Under the pieces are notes generated by a model. It was not told the DNA's origin. It worked only from the letters and a program-made list of their open reading frames with translations, and did no database searches. From positions 1-51,927 of the forward strand of contig MEPB01000105.1 in NCBI GenBank assembly GCA_001769385.1: a stretch of 51,927 nucleotides of DNA, read 5' to 3'. Position 1 is the stretch's first letter. Each line of letters opens with the position of its first letter. Source of the stretch: Bacteroidetes bacterium RIFCSPLOWO2_12_FULL_35_15 (GTDB lineage Bacteria > Bacteroidota > Bacteroidia > 2-12-FULL-35-15). This document shows positions 1 to 8,972 of the stretch, piece by piece. Position numbers and translations under genes: made by a program.

Positions 1-208
1 GAACTCTTCCTCTATAATGCACTACTAACAAACAAAGTTAAACCAATTGCTACCTGTTAATATGACATTGCCCTCCGAAAGAGAGGGAAATATAATTGGT
101 ATATTTTATATAAGCTAATGGTATAAGTTCTCTAATAGATTTTTCCTTGCAGTCAAAAGGACAAAATATGTATAAAAACTGTGCGGTGTTGTGATTGAAC
201 AGCGGTTT

Positions 209-2110
209 TCAATAAGCCCTTACATTTTTACCTTCCATGTAATTAATAAATGATTTGTTCACCACTTTGTTTCCTCCGGGTGTTGGATAGTTTCCTGTAA
301 AATACCAGTCTCCGGTGTTGTTAGGGACCGCATTGTGCAAACCTTCTATGGATTGATAAATTATTTCTACTTCGGCATTTGTGTCTGCCGGACGAAGTAA
401 TTCAGCGATTTTTTTTGAAATTTGTTCAGCAGAAAAAGGCTCGTAAATTTCTTTCACTAAATTAACGATCTCTTCTTTTGGCAACCCTTCCTGTGCTTTT
501 GCTTTTTCATAAAGTTCATCAAGCAGGTTTTCTTTGAAATTATCTTTCAGTAATTGTACCGCTGCCTGAAATGCAACAAAATCTCCTAGTTTAGCCATGT
601 CAATTCCATAACAATCAGGATAACGAATTTGTGGTGCAGAGGAAACAATGACTATTTTTTTTGGCCCTAAGCGGTCTAAAATTTTCAGGATACTTTGTTT
701 TAAAGTGGTGCCACGAACAATGGAATCATCTAAAATTACTAAATTATCAGTTCCTGCCTTCACCACTCCATAGGTTGTATCATAAACGTGGGCAACCATT
801 TCATCACGTTGACTATCGTTGGTAATAAAGGTTCTCAACTTTGCATCCTTGATGGCGATTTTTTCTATTCGTGGGTGGATGGCCAAAATTTTACTCAACT
901 CAGGTTCACTGACTTTAGTTCCCATCTGTAAAATTTTATGACGTTTTACAGTATTATTATAATGATGCAGGCCTTCGATAAATCCTCCAAAGGCTACTTC
1001 GGCTGTGTTTGGGATATACGAAAACACAGTGTTCTCCAGATCATAATCCACGGATTTTAATACAGACGGACAAAGTTGCAGTCCTAATTGTTGACGCTCC
1101 CTGTAAATATCAGCATCACTTCCTCTGGAAAAATAAATACGTTCGAATGAACATGATGTTTTTACTGAGGGTTTAATTATTTCATGTTCTCCAAAAGTGC
1201 CATCTCTTTTAATAATTAAGGCATGTCCGGGAGTAAGTTCTTTTATCTTTTCAATCGGAACATTAAATGTTGTTTGAATAACAGGGCGTTCAGAAGTGAT
1301 TACAACAACTTCATCATCACTGTAATAAAAAGTTGGACGTATTCCATTCGGATCCCTTAATACAAAAGCATCCCCATGGCCAAATAATCCAGCCATTGCA
1401 TAACCACCATCCCATTTTTTACTGGCATCTTTTAGGATGCGTTGTACATCTAAATGTTGTGCAATTTTGCTGGAAATTTCATCGTTTGAGCAGCCTTCGC
1501 TTTTGAATTTTTTAAAGAGTCGTTCATTTTCTTCATCCAGAAAATGCCCGATCTTTTCCATTACAGTAACGGTGTCGGTTTTTTCTTTAGGATGTTGCCC
1601 CAATTCAACTAAATGATCGAAAAGCTCATCAACATTGGTTAAATTAAAATTTCCGGCAACTACTAAATTTCTGCTCATCCAATTATTCTGACGTAAAAAA
1701 GGATGACAACTTTCTATGTTGTTTCCACCAAAAGTGCCGTAGCGCAGGTGCCCTAAAAACAATTCACCGGTGTAGGCAAGGTTCTTTTTAAGCCAAATAC
1801 CATCTTTCAAATGTTCCGGACTTTTTTTGTTAAGTTCTTCGAATCTGGAATTTATTTTTGCAAAAATTTCTTTTATGGCATTGCTACCGGTAGCACGTGT
1901 TCTGCTGATATAGCGGGTGCCCGGTTCAACATTAAATTTTATATTGGCAACCCCTGCACCATCTTGTCCGCGGTTGTGTTGTTTTTCCATTAAAAGATAC
2001 AACTTGTTTACACCGTATAAAGGCGTTCCATACTTTTTGATGTAATAATCCAAAGGCTTCAGCAATCGAATCATTGCTATTCCGCATTCGTGTTTTATTG
2101 CATCGCTCAT
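209..2110 (-). CDS. purF: Amidophosphoribosyltransferase (PurF), long Bacteroidota form
   Basis: Catalyses the first committed step of purine synthesis, transferring glutamine-derived ammonia to PRPP to give phosphoribosylamine in the cytoplasm. The N-terminus reads MSDAIKHECGIA, so the class II glutaminase nucleophile would be Cys9 and an eight-residue propeptide may be removed. QHNRGQDGAG and GNFN motifs of the glutaminase domain follow. A PRPP-binding loop, VILDDSIVRGTT, lies near residue 460. At 633 residues it is longer than the roughly 500-residue E. coli enzyme, which is normal for Bacteroidota homologues. The ATG start is supported by the Cys position. It is transcribed alone, with a TAATTTTG box just upstream and a separate terminator-like element further up. 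Confidence 0.93.
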   Translation of the reverse strand: MSDAIKHECGIAMIRLLKPLDYYIKKYGTPLYGVNKLYLLMEKQHNRGQDGAGVANIKFNVEPGTRYISRTRATGSNAIKEIFAKINSRFEELNKKSPEHLKDGIWLKKNLAYTGELFLGHLRYGTFGGNNIESCHPFLRQNNWMSRNLVVAGNFNLTNVDELFDHLVELGQHPKEKTDTVTVMEKIGHFLDEENERLFKKFKSEGCSNDEISSKIAQHLDVQRILKDASKKWDGGYAMAGLFGHGDAFVLRDPNGIRPTFYYSDDEVVVITSERPVIQTTFNVPIEKIKELTPGHALIIKRDGTFGEHEIIKPSVKTSCSFERIYFSRGSDADIYRERQQLGLQLCPSVLKSVDYDLENTVFSYIPNTAEVAFGGFIEGLHHYNNTVKRHKILQMGTKVSEPELSKILAIHPRIEKIAIKDAKLRTFITNDSQRDEMVAHVYDTTYGVVKAGTDNLVILDDSIVRGTTLKQSILKILDRLGPKKIVIVSSAPQIRYPDCYGIDMAKLGDFVAFQAAVQLLKDNFKENLLDELYEKAKAQEGLPKEEIVNLVKEIYEPFSAEQISKKIAELLRPADTNAEVEIIYQSIEGLHNAVPNNTGDWYFTGNYPTPGGNKVVNKSFINYMEGKNVRAY

Positions 2111-2138
2111 TGTGTTTTGGTTTAAAAATTTAGAGATG

Positions 2139-2146
2139 CAAAATTA
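2139..2146 (-). promoter_or_regulatory. Putative -7 box for purF
   Basis: Read on the minus strand this is TAATTTTG, a full match to the Bacteroidota TAnnTTTG box, 28 bases before the purF ATG. The upstream -33 position has only TTTT, so the match is partial. Inference from sequence only. Confidence 0.45.
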
Positions 2147-2213
2147 CAATTTTTATTTCGCTATTTGAAAAGATATAAGTCAAAGGCTGAAACTATGCGA
2201 AAGCAAAGGGAAT

Positions 2214-2252
2214 AAAAAAACCCGAAGAGCTTGTCGGAAACTTCGGGGTTTT
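2214..2252 (-). terminator. Intrinsic terminator-like hairpin upstream of purF
   Basis: On the minus strand a stem pairing CCCGAAG with CTTCGGG (plus-strand 2221-2227 and 2241-2247) has a 13-base loop and is followed directly by seven T residues. It lies about 100 bases upstream of purF and upstream of the putative purF -7 box. It would therefore end a separate short transcript, or act as an attenuator of read-through into purF. The other strand has only a short T run. Confidence 0.6.
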
Positions 2253-2290
2253 GGATAAAACTAAACATGAAACACAGTTGTGCTACTCCT

Positions 2291-2314
2291 TCACAACAAC
2301 AAGCTTTTATGCAT
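2291..2314 (-). CDS. Candidate leader peptide MHKSLLL
   Basis: A seven-codon ATG reading frame whose last three sense codons are consecutive TTG (Leu), ending in TGA. It is about 40 bases upstream of the terminator-like hairpin and is followed by a small stem (GTTGTG/CACAAC) whose loop carries AAGGAG. Runs of one codon before a terminator are typical of attenuation leader peptides. Leucine control of purF would be unexpected, so chance is a real alternative. An overlapping plus-strand frame of 20 codons starts at 2267. Confidence 0.25.
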   Translation of the reverse strand: MHKSLLL

Positions 2315-2356
2315 AAAGCTGATTTATAGAAAATCAAAGGGTCATTATGCACTGTG

Positions 2357-2388
2357 CAAATATGTGGTATATTTTACCGAAGTCCAAA
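2357..2388 (-). promoter_or_regulatory. Possible promoter of the leader RNA upstream of purF
   Basis: On the minus strand TTTG (2385-2388) is followed after 20 bases by CATATTTG (2357-2364), one base off the TAnnTTTG consensus. Transcription from here would run through the short MHKSLLL frame and stop at the hairpin at 2214-2252, giving an RNA of about 140 bases. Confidence 0.35.
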
Positions 2389-2787
2389 CATTTTTCAATA
2401 AAAAATAAGAAGTCGAAGCAAAAAAAAATATCAAAATAGTAGGTTTCTAATCGTAGCGACTTGTTAAAAGTCAATAAAATTACGCATTGTAATTATATTT
2501 CTCGAATTTCAAACACTTATACTGTTAGATTTCAGAGCATAAATAATTGGGAGAATTTGGAAAATAATTGCAATTTATGGTGCTTTAAAGGTAAAATTAG
2601 TGTTTTGTGCCATCAATAATATAATTTCATCTATATTATTTGATGATAGAGCGAATAAAATGAACTAAAATTAGGGCTGGCAAAAACAAATTTCTATATT
2701 AGATATTAATATATCATATTTTTAGTAAGCATATTTAGTTGTTCGTCAAATAGTTGTTCATCAAAAAAGAAAATAGTTTCAGCTCTC
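2389..2787. other. AT-rich spacer with no recognised gene
   Basis: About 400 bases between the leader-like element and the next gene. It is very AT-rich, with no ORF of convincing length on either strand, no tRNA-like segment and no strong hairpin. It presumably holds the promoter of the downstream gene, but no clear TAnnTTTG match was seen close to that gene. Confidence 0.5.
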
Positions 2788-4344
2788 ATGTCAGTAAATA
2801 ATTTGCACCAGTTAATAAAATCGCTTTCTCCAACCGAGAAAGGGTATATTAAAAAGCAGGCAGGTGTGCATGTTATTGGTGAACAAAATAAATACATCAA
2901 AATTTTTGACGCTATTGATAAACAGGAAGAATATAATGAGAAAGAGATATTGCAAAAATTCAAAAACGAACCCATTCTTAATAATTTCTCTGTAGCAAAA
3001 AATTATCTTTTCAATTTTATTTTGAAAAGTCTGGAATCCTATCATACCACCACAAAAAGTGAACTCAGAAGCACCCTTAATCACATCGATATTTTATACA
3101 ACAAAAATTTGCTGTTTGTTGCAAAAAAAATGTTGGTTAAAGCAAAATCGATTGCCCAAAAACATGAGTTGTACGAATTCATGGAAGAAATAATTGACTG
3201 GGAAATTATATTGCTGGTGGAGGAAGCTACTCCACAAAATTATCTTATTTTGGTAAATAAGTATTTTGGTGAATTATATGATGCAATGCAAAAAAAGAAG
3301 GCGATCATTGATTATAAATATTTATACCAAAAAATGAGGGCTAAATCATTGTATCACGGTTTGGCAAGAAATGATGAAGATGTGATCGAGCTGCAAAAAA
3401 TAATAAAAACAGAAGCGCAAATTGATGAGGTGTCAGCTACGTTCAATGAAAAGTTTTACAAAAATCTGATGCTGGCCAACTTTTTGTTTGTCACAAACGA
3501 GCAAAAGAAGGCCAATGAATTAATGGAGGTCAATGTAAAACTGATGGAAAAAAACCCACACATGATTGCCTTGAAACCTTCTATTTATTTATCGATTTTA
3601 AGAAATAAAGCAGTAAATGAACTTTCGTTAATGCGTTACAAACCTCTTTTTGATACGCTTAAAAAGATGGATGATTTCACGGAGAAATTTGGACATAAAA
3701 ATCGCTATTTTGAGATCCTGAAAGAAAATTTAAAACTATTTGTTTACCTGCCAACAGGTCAGTTTGATGATGCATTGGAGGTTGCTAAAAATTTAGATAC
3801 TTTATATAAAAATTTACCACAAACAAAAGTATTCCGGAAAGAAAAGCAATTGCAGCAATATGCATATGCCTATATTTATATTGGATTAGAGAATTATAAA
3901 CTTGCCAATCAACACATCAATGAGCTTTTAAATAACAACGACTTTGATTTCAGAAGTGACCTGTTTTGTTTTGCTCATATTTTAAGTTTAATTGTTCATT
4001 TTGAAATGGGGAACACCGAGCTGCTCGAATACCGCACAAGATCTACGTATCAGTTGTTATTGAAAAGAGATAAATTGCATAAATTTGAGCAGGAAATAAT
4101 TGCGTTCTTAAAAAATTCAAAACATAAAAAGAAAAATTCTGCTGGATGGAGGGAAGATTTTATTCAATTAAAAAACAGCATTGAAAAAATAACGATTGAT
4201 AAAATTGAAAAAAATGCATTGAGTTTGTTCGATTTGATTTCCTGGCTGGAAAGTAAAATTGAAAATAAAAGTTTTATGGAAATAAAACAAGCAAAGTTTA
4301 ACCAGCTACATGCCCTTGAATCATCAAATGCGCATATGTATTAA
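2788..4344 (+). CDS. Conserved helical-repeat protein of unknown function
   Basis: A 518-residue protein rich in Lys, Leu, Glu and Asn, with no signal peptide and no membrane segment, so probably cytoplasmic. It appears almost wholly alpha-helical, with segments such as ENYKLANQHINELL that look like degenerate tetratricopeptide-type helical pairs. I do not recognise a catalytic motif. Similar long helical proteins of unknown role are common in Bacteroidota. It converges with the ACMSD gene and the two stop codons overlap by four bases. The ATG at 2788 is the first good start. No function is proposed. Confidence 0.75.
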   Translation: MSVNNLHQLIKSLSPTEKGYIKKQAGVHVIGEQNKYIKIFDAIDKQEEYNEKEILQKFKNEPILNNFSVAKNYLFNFILKSLESYHTTTKSELRSTLNHIDILYNKNLLFVAKKMLVKAKSIAQKHELYEFMEEIIDWEIILLVEEATPQNYLILVNKYFGELYDAMQKKKAIIDYKYLYQKMRAKSLYHGLARNDEDVIELQKIIKTEAQIDEVSATFNEKFYKNLMLANFLFVTNEQKKANELMEVNVKLMEKNPHMIALKPSIYLSILRNKAVNELSLMRYKPLFDTLKKMDDFTEKFGHKNRYFEILKENLKLFVYLPTGQFDDALEVAKNLDTLYKNLPQTKVFRKEKQLQQYAYAYIYIGLENYKLANQHINELLNNNDFDFRSDLFCFAHILSLIVHFEMGNTELLEYRTRSTYQLLLKRDKLHKFEQEIIAFLKNSKHKKKNSAGWREDFIQLKNSIEKITIDKIEKNALSLFDLISWLESKIENKSFMEIKQAKFNQLHALESSNAHMY

Positions 4345-5360
4345 ATGAATTGTTCTCGTTTCAAATTGAGCCACTCTAATGCAGAACCATTTAATAACAA
4401 CTCTTTCACATCCCGTTCATACGGCATTTCTTTGATCAGTTTACCGGGTTCCAATTCGCCAAGAGGAAAAGGATAATCGCTACCTAAAGCAACACGATTA
4501 GCACCAACCAATCCTATTACCATATCGAGCATCGTTTCATCATGTACTAAGCTGTCCAGCCAGAATTTCCCAAGATATTCACGTGGGTTTACCGGATTAT
4601 CAATGGCAACCAGATCTGGCCGGCAATTGAAGCCATGCTCTATACGGCCTATTGTTGAAGGGAACGATCCGCCTCCATGAGCAAACGCTACGCGCAAATT
4701 TGGTAATCGCTCAAACACCCCTCCAAATATCATGGAACAAATTGCTAATGTCGTTTCTGCAGGCATTCCTACAAGCCAAGGCAACCAATAACGTTGCATT
4801 TTATCCTGCCCTATCATTTCCCATGGGTGCACAAATACAGCCATTCCTAATTTTTCACAGGTTTGAAAAATGGGAAATAGCTTAGGGTCATTTAAATTCC
4901 AATCGTTTACATGGGATCCAATTTGAATTCCGGCCAAGCCTATTGCTTTACAACGTTGTATTTCTTGAATTGCTAATTCGGGAGCCTGCATAGGTATTGT
5001 TCCTAAACCAATAAATCGCTTCGGAAAACGTTTTACAATATCTGCAATGTGGTCATTTAAAAAGACAGATAATTCTAAACAATCAGCAGGTTTGGCCCAA
5101 TAGCTGAACATTACAGGTACCGTAGATAAAACCTGCACATCTACATGATGATGGTCGCATTCGTTCATGCGTTTCTCGGCACTCCAACAATTATCTTCTA
5201 TTTCACGAAAAAATTTCCCATCATCCAATATCATATTTGCACAACATGCTTTGTGATGCTTCAATTGTACAAATCCTCCATAACCAAATTTTTCTTTCCA
5301 ATTAGGAATGTGTTCAGGAAGAATATGTGTATGAATATCGATCGTTAAAATTTTTCCCAT
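4341..5360 (-). CDS. 2-amino-3-carboxymuconate-6-semialdehyde decarboxylase (ACMSD-like)
   Basis: Predicted zinc-dependent amidohydrolase-superfamily decarboxylase that converts 2-amino-3-carboxymuconate semialdehyde to 2-aminomuconate semialdehyde in the kynurenine route of tryptophan breakdown. The N-terminal metal motif is DIHTHILP; further family blocks are STVPVMFSYWAKP, GLGTIPMQAPELA, WLPWLVGMPAETT, FAHGGGSFP and GSDYPFPLGELEPGKLI. These blocks and the 339-residue length closely follow animal and bacterial ACMSD as I remember them, which separates it from other amidohydrolase family 2 members. The enzyme for the preceding step, 3-hydroxyanthranilate dioxygenase, is encoded about 8 kb away on the other strand. 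It appears to be transcribed alone. Confidence 0.92.
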   Translation of the reverse strand: MGKILTIDIHTHILPEHIPNWKEKFGYGGFVQLKHHKACCANMILDDGKFFREIEDNCWSAEKRMNECDHHHVDVQVLSTVPVMFSYWAKPADCLELSVFLNDHIADIVKRFPKRFIGLGTIPMQAPELAIQEIQRCKAIGLAGIQIGSHVNDWNLNDPKLFPIFQTCEKLGMAVFVHPWEMIGQDKMQRYWLPWLVGMPAETTLAICSMIFGGVFERLPNLRVAFAHGGGSFPSTIGRIEHGFNCRPDLVAIDNPVNPREYLGKFWLDSLVHDETMLDMVIGLVGANRVALGSDYPFPLGELEPGKLIKEMPYERDVKELLLNGSALEWLNLKREQFI

Positions 5361-5366
5361 TCTGAA

Positions 5367-5530
5367 TTATACCAAAGGTGTTTTATTTATTGAACAAATT
5401 TTCGCTTCTTCTTATACCATTTATAAATATAGTTTAGTCCAACAAATTTCCACACACAGACTTCGACAAACTCTGAAGACAGCACACATTGGACTGTTTT
5501 ATAAATTCAACTGGTATTATTTAGTGAATA
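5367..5530. repeat. Intergenic imperfect inverted repeat, Bacteroidota dispersed type
   Basis: Between the ACMSD and gmk genes, an arm beginning ATACCA and ending AGTCCAA (5414-5442) faces TTGGACT ... TGGTAT (about 5493-5521) as an imperfect inverted repeat of roughly 29 bases. In the middle is CTTCGACAAACTCTGAAG, which resembles the palindromic repeats common in Bacteroidota spacers. TTATACCA occurs twice (5367 and 5412). Likely a non-coding miniature repeat. Confidence 0.5.
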
Positions 5531-5554
5531 CCACATAGGAATATTTTCGACAAC

Positions 5555-6148
5555 CTATTTTGTTTCGGAATATTTTAAAAATCCTGAAACAATTTTTTCT
5601 GCTTCTGCTAAAGCATGTTCTAAAGTGTCATTCAAAATAATTTTGTCGAACATGGGGGCAGCCTGCAATTCATTTTCAGCTTTCCCGATTCTTCGTTTAA
5701 TGCTTTCAGGGGTTTCTGACTCCCTTGAATTTAAACGTTTTTCGAGATGTTCAATAGAGGGCGGCATTACAAAAATTGCTAAGGATTCTTCACCAAACTG
5801 CTTTTTTAAATTTAATCCGCCAACTACATCCATATCAAAAATGATATGTTTTCCTTTTTTCCAGATGCGTACAATTTCAGATTTCAAGGTGCCATAAAAA
5901 TTATCTTTATAAACTTCTTCCCATTCAATAAACTCTTCAAGTTCAATTTTTTGTTTGAATTCATCTACTGATAAAAAATAATAATCCACACCTTGTGTTT
6001 CATCTTTGCGCATGGGTCTGCTACAAGCAGAAACAGAAAATTCCAAGTCAGGAAATATTTTTAATAAATGCTGAACAATAGTTGTTTTCCCTGCTCCTGA
6101 CGGTGCTGAAAATATGATGAGTCTGCCTTGCATAACGATGTCATTCAT
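5555..6148 (-). CDS. gmk: Guanylate kinase
   Basis: Cytoplasmic enzyme phosphorylating GMP to GDP with ATP. The P-loop is SAPSGAGKT near the N-terminus, followed by the GMP-binding segment SACSRPMRKDETQGVDYYF and the lid region with paired Arg (SIKRRI). Starting at the ATG at 6148 gives 197 residues, a normal length; an ATG at 6133 (MQGRLIIF) is also possible. The longer frame from 6169 would need a TTG start and adds nothing conserved. It lies just downstream of yicC on the same strand, with 28 bases between the yicC stop and this ATG, so the two are probably co-transcribed, a common pairing in bacteria. Confidence 0.95.
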   Translation of the reverse strand: MNDIVMQGRLIIFSAPSGAGKTTIVQHLLKIFPDLEFSVSACSRPMRKDETQGVDYYFLSVDEFKQKIELEEFIEWEEVYKDNFYGTLKSEIVRIWKKGKHIIFDMDVVGGLNLKKQFGEESLAIFVMPPSIEHLEKRLNSRESETPESIKRRIGKAENELQAAPMFDKIILNDTLEHALAEAEKIVSGFLKYSETK

Positions 6149-6176
6149 GACGCTACAATTAATATTCAATCAATAA

Positions 6177-7052
6177 CTAAAGAACATTTAACATTTGTTC
6201 TTTTATTTTTTCCAGTTCATCTTTCATCTGCACTACCATTTTTTGAATGGTTGCATCATTTGCTTTTGAGCCAATGGTATTTATTTCGCGCCCAATCTCC
6301 TGGGAAATAAAACCAAGTTTTCGTCCACAACCCGGTTCTTGCATGGTTTTTATAAAATAATCGAGATGCGTTTTTAATCGTAATTTTTCTTCAGTGATAT
6401 CTAATTTTTCAATGTAGTAGATCAGTTCCTGTTCAAAACGATTTTCATCAATTTTTTCTTTTTCAACTAATTCTGCAATATTGTTTTTTATTCTGGTACG
6501 AATAGTTTCAACACGTATAGCATCATTACTCATTACCTCAGCTAATAATTCATAGATAATTCCGATGCGCGAATTGAATTCGATAGCCAACGTTTTTCCC
6601 TCATCTGAACGGAATTTTTGAAATGCTTCGATTGCTTTATTTACAACCAGTTTAACCTGATTCCATTCTTCTTCATCTAACTCAACCACTTCTCTTTCCG
6701 CCTTCAGCACATCAGGCATTTTTAAGATCAAAGCCATCAGATTTTGATTTTCTTCATTCAATTCTTCACTAAGGGATTTTAATTCTTTGTAATAAGTTTT
6801 TACCAGTGTTTTATTGATTGCCACAGGTAAAATTTCTTGCGTGGATTCTGTATATACTGAAAGATCAACCTTTCCGCGCTCTATTTGTTTGGAAATATCA
6901 CTGCGAAGTTCCAGTTCTTTCTCTTTATAAACATAAGGCATGCGTAGGTTAAGATCCAATTGTTTGCTATTAAGAGATCTTACTTCAACGGTAATTTTTT
7001 TTCCGGGAATTTCTAGTACAGCTTTCCCAAAACCAGTCATTGATTTTATCAT
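6177..7052 (-). CDS. yicC: YicC/YloC-family endoribonuclease
   Basis: A 291-residue member of the YicC/YloC family, whose E. coli and B. subtilis members are reported to be endoribonucleases. The protein starts with the hallmark MIKSMTGFGKA, contains EVRSLNSKQLDLNLRMP, and ends with the conserved block FISQEIGREINTIGSKAND. The central part is long alpha-helix, likely coiled coil. It is the first gene of a probable yicC-gmk operon. The start is fixed by the family N-terminus, and a TACATTTG promoter box lies about 20 bases upstream. Confidence 0.92.
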   Translation of the reverse strand: MIKSMTGFGKAVLEIPGKKITVEVRSLNSKQLDLNLRMPYVYKEKELELRSDISKQIERGKVDLSVYTESTQEILPVAINKTLVKTYYKELKSLSEELNEENQNLMALILKMPDVLKAEREVVELDEEEWNQVKLVVNKAIEAFQKFRSDEGKTLAIEFNSRIGIIYELLAEVMSNDAIRVETIRTRIKNNIAELVEKEKIDENRFEQELIYYIEKLDITEEKLRLKTHLDYFIKTMQEPGCGRKLGFISQEIGREINTIGSKANDATIQKMVVQMKDELEKIKEQMLNVL

Positions 7053-7071
7053 AAATGATTTTTATTTGAAA

Positions 7072-7098
7072 CAAATGTAAGATTTTTAGTATAAACAA
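7072..7098 (-). promoter_or_regulatory. Putative promoter of yicC-gmk
   Basis: On the minus strand TTG (7096-7098) is followed after 16 bases by TACATTTG (7072-7079), a full match to TAnnTTTG. The spacer is slightly short compared with the usual 17-23 bases. Confidence 0.5.
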
Positions 7099-7188
7099 TA
7101 ATGACAATAAATTTACGTTTGTTAATCGCAAATCAAATATGCGGGCATCCCTTAACAGTACTTTATGTCGTAAAGTAAAAATCGGAAA

Positions 7189-8073
7189 ATGAAAAATAGA
7201 GTTCTTTCATCCACTTTAATGTTTCTGTTTACACCTTTTGTTTTTGGTCAAACCCTTGACAACCCTAAAAAAAACAGACTTAGCATTACTGAAACGTATA
7301 TCTATCCATCGGTGGGATTACAAAGAGTTCCTCTTGGAACGCTGAATGATTTCAGAAAACTGGCGCCACAATCCACTATTTTGAATAAAGATTTAAGTGC
7401 TTACTCATCGGCAATTTTCATGAGTACTTACGGACAAACATCCTTTTCTGCAAAACTTGGAATTTCTTTTTTAGATAAAGATAAAAACACTTACAAAACG
7501 AATCCGACATTGCGTATAGGTTTTAATTATTTTAGAAATGTTGGACTAATATCACAATTAAACAAAACTACTCGTGTACGTTTTGATACACTTTATTCAA
7601 CAACGGGCGGCCCTCCGATATATCTTGATTCGGTTACCCATTATTTCATTGGAATGAGTTATGGGACAGAAGAATTAAGGGTAGATGTTTCATTAATATT
7701 CAGAACAGATATAGAAGCCCGATGGAGCATTTATGGTGGAATGGGCATAACACTGGGCGGTTCCTTAAATTCATATACGGATATAAATTATAGTGAAAAC
7801 AGTTCTATTGAGTCATCAGCAACAGGTTACTCGATAAATAATAATTTCTATCCAAGTTCTTCCGAGAGATTTAAAAATGAAAGCAGCATCGGATATTCAA
7901 TGTATTTACCCATGGGTTTAGATTTTAGAATGGGTAATAAACGTGAGTTTTGGAAACGTTTGCATGTGTATTATGAAGCAAAACCATATCTGAATAGTTC
8001 TTATTTACAACAAATAGGAATGTTTACAAATGTGGGGATTCAAAATGGTTTAGGGTTGAGGGTTACATTTTAA
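7189..8073 (+). CDS. Secreted, probably outer-membrane beta-barrel protein
   Basis: A 294-residue protein with a signal peptide (a short basic start, then LMFLFTPFVFG, with cleavage likely near GQT). The mature part alternates polar and aromatic residues and ends in a hydrophobic strand with terminal Phe (GLGLRVTF), typical of an outer-membrane barrel. No specific family is recognised. It is a single gene whose stop codon overlaps that of the convergent EamA transporter gene by four bases. The ATG start directly precedes the signal peptide. Confidence 0.75.
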   Translation: MKNRVLSSTLMFLFTPFVFGQTLDNPKKNRLSITETYIYPSVGLQRVPLGTLNDFRKLAPQSTILNKDLSAYSSAIFMSTYGQTSFSAKLGISFLDKDKNTYKTNPTLRIGFNYFRNVGLISQLNKTTRVRFDTLYSTTGGPPIYLDSVTHYFIGMSYGTEELRVDVSLIFRTDIEARWSIYGGMGITLGGSLNSYTDINYSENSSIESSATGYSINNNFYPSSSERFKNESSIGYSMYLPMGLDFRMGNKREFWKRLHVYYEAKPYLNSSYLQQIGMFTNVGIQNGLGLRVTF

Positions 8074-8972
8074 ATCTTCGTTTTTTTAAAGGGCATACTT
8101 ACCAGGTAAACTCCAAAAATAATGAGTACTGCAGAAGTTAATTTTCGTAGGTCTAATACATCATTATGGAAATAAAATATCGCAATAAGTGTTGCTAAAA
8201 AAGGTTGCAGATAGATATAGATGCTTGCAACTGCCGGGCTCAGGGCTCTCAAGGCATACGTGTTTAACACATAAGCGAAGAAGGTTGTTCCTATTACAAC
8301 AAATGCGATATCCCACCAAATAGCAGATGGAATTTCTATCCAGTTAATTTCTTTGAATTCAGAAAACCCAAAGGGTAAAACATAAAAGAAGCCGATTAAA
8401 AACACCCATTTTATGATGGTGAATGTATTGTACTTTTTCATTAATGGTTTAACCAGAACCAAATAAAATGCCCAAGAGATAGAGTTAACAAGTATCATTA
8501 TATCACCTGCAATAGTTTCTGAACCAAATGAAAATGATTTATTAAATAATAGTAATAATAATGCACCGGCTATTCCGCAACATATCCCTATAATTTTATT
8601 TGAGGATATTTTTTCTTTTAATAAAATGGAGGCAATAAATAATACCACAATAGGATTTGATACCATAATGATGGAAGCATTTATAGGTGTAGTTAAACTT
8701 AACCCTTTTAAAAATAATAATTGATTAATAGCCACACCACACAATGCCAGTAATGCAATACGAGGCAGATCTTTTTTATCAATTTTTTCTTTAATAAACA
8801 GGGCACTCACCAGCCAAAATAAAATAGCAGCTCCGGCAACCCTGATGAGAACAAAAGCAAAGGGCTGAATGAATGCGGGCATCACTTCTTTGGCTATAGA
8901 ATAGTTTGCACCGTAAAGAATATTTACTGTCAGTAAAGCTAAATGCGCTTGTAATAACTTGTTTTTAAACAT
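8070..8972 (-). CDS. EamA-family (DMT superfamily) transporter
   Basis: A 300-residue integral inner-membrane protein with about ten hydrophobic segments arranged as two EamA halves, as in drug/metabolite exporters. Recognisable parts include the first half with NILYGANYSIAKEVMP and the second half with FVVIGTTFFAYVLNTYALRA followed by YIYLQPF, typical of EamA proteins. The substrate cannot be told from sequence. The start ATG abuts an inverted-repeat element that begins at 8973, so its promoter must lie within or beyond that element. Confidence 0.88.
   Translation of the reverse strand: MFKNKLLQAHLALLTVNILYGANYSIAKEVMPAFIQPFAFVLIRVAGAAILFWLVSALFIKEKIDKKDLPRIALLALCGVAINQLLFLKGLSLTTPINASIIMVSNPIVVLFIASILLKEKISSNKIIGICCGIAGALLLLLFNKSFSFGSETIAGDIMILVNSISWAFYLVLVKPLMKKYNTFTIIKWVFLIGFFYVLPFGFSEFKEINWIEIPSAIWWDIAFVVIGTTFFAYVLNTYALRALSPAVASIYIYLQPFLATLIAIFYFHNDVLDLRKLTSAVLIIFGVYLVSMPFKKTKI

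Noticed and set aside
1-208. Possible gene end at the left edge (a short plus-strand frame to about position 60)
   Set aside because: Only 19 codons before a stop, with no recognisable motif; treated as spacer downstream of purF.
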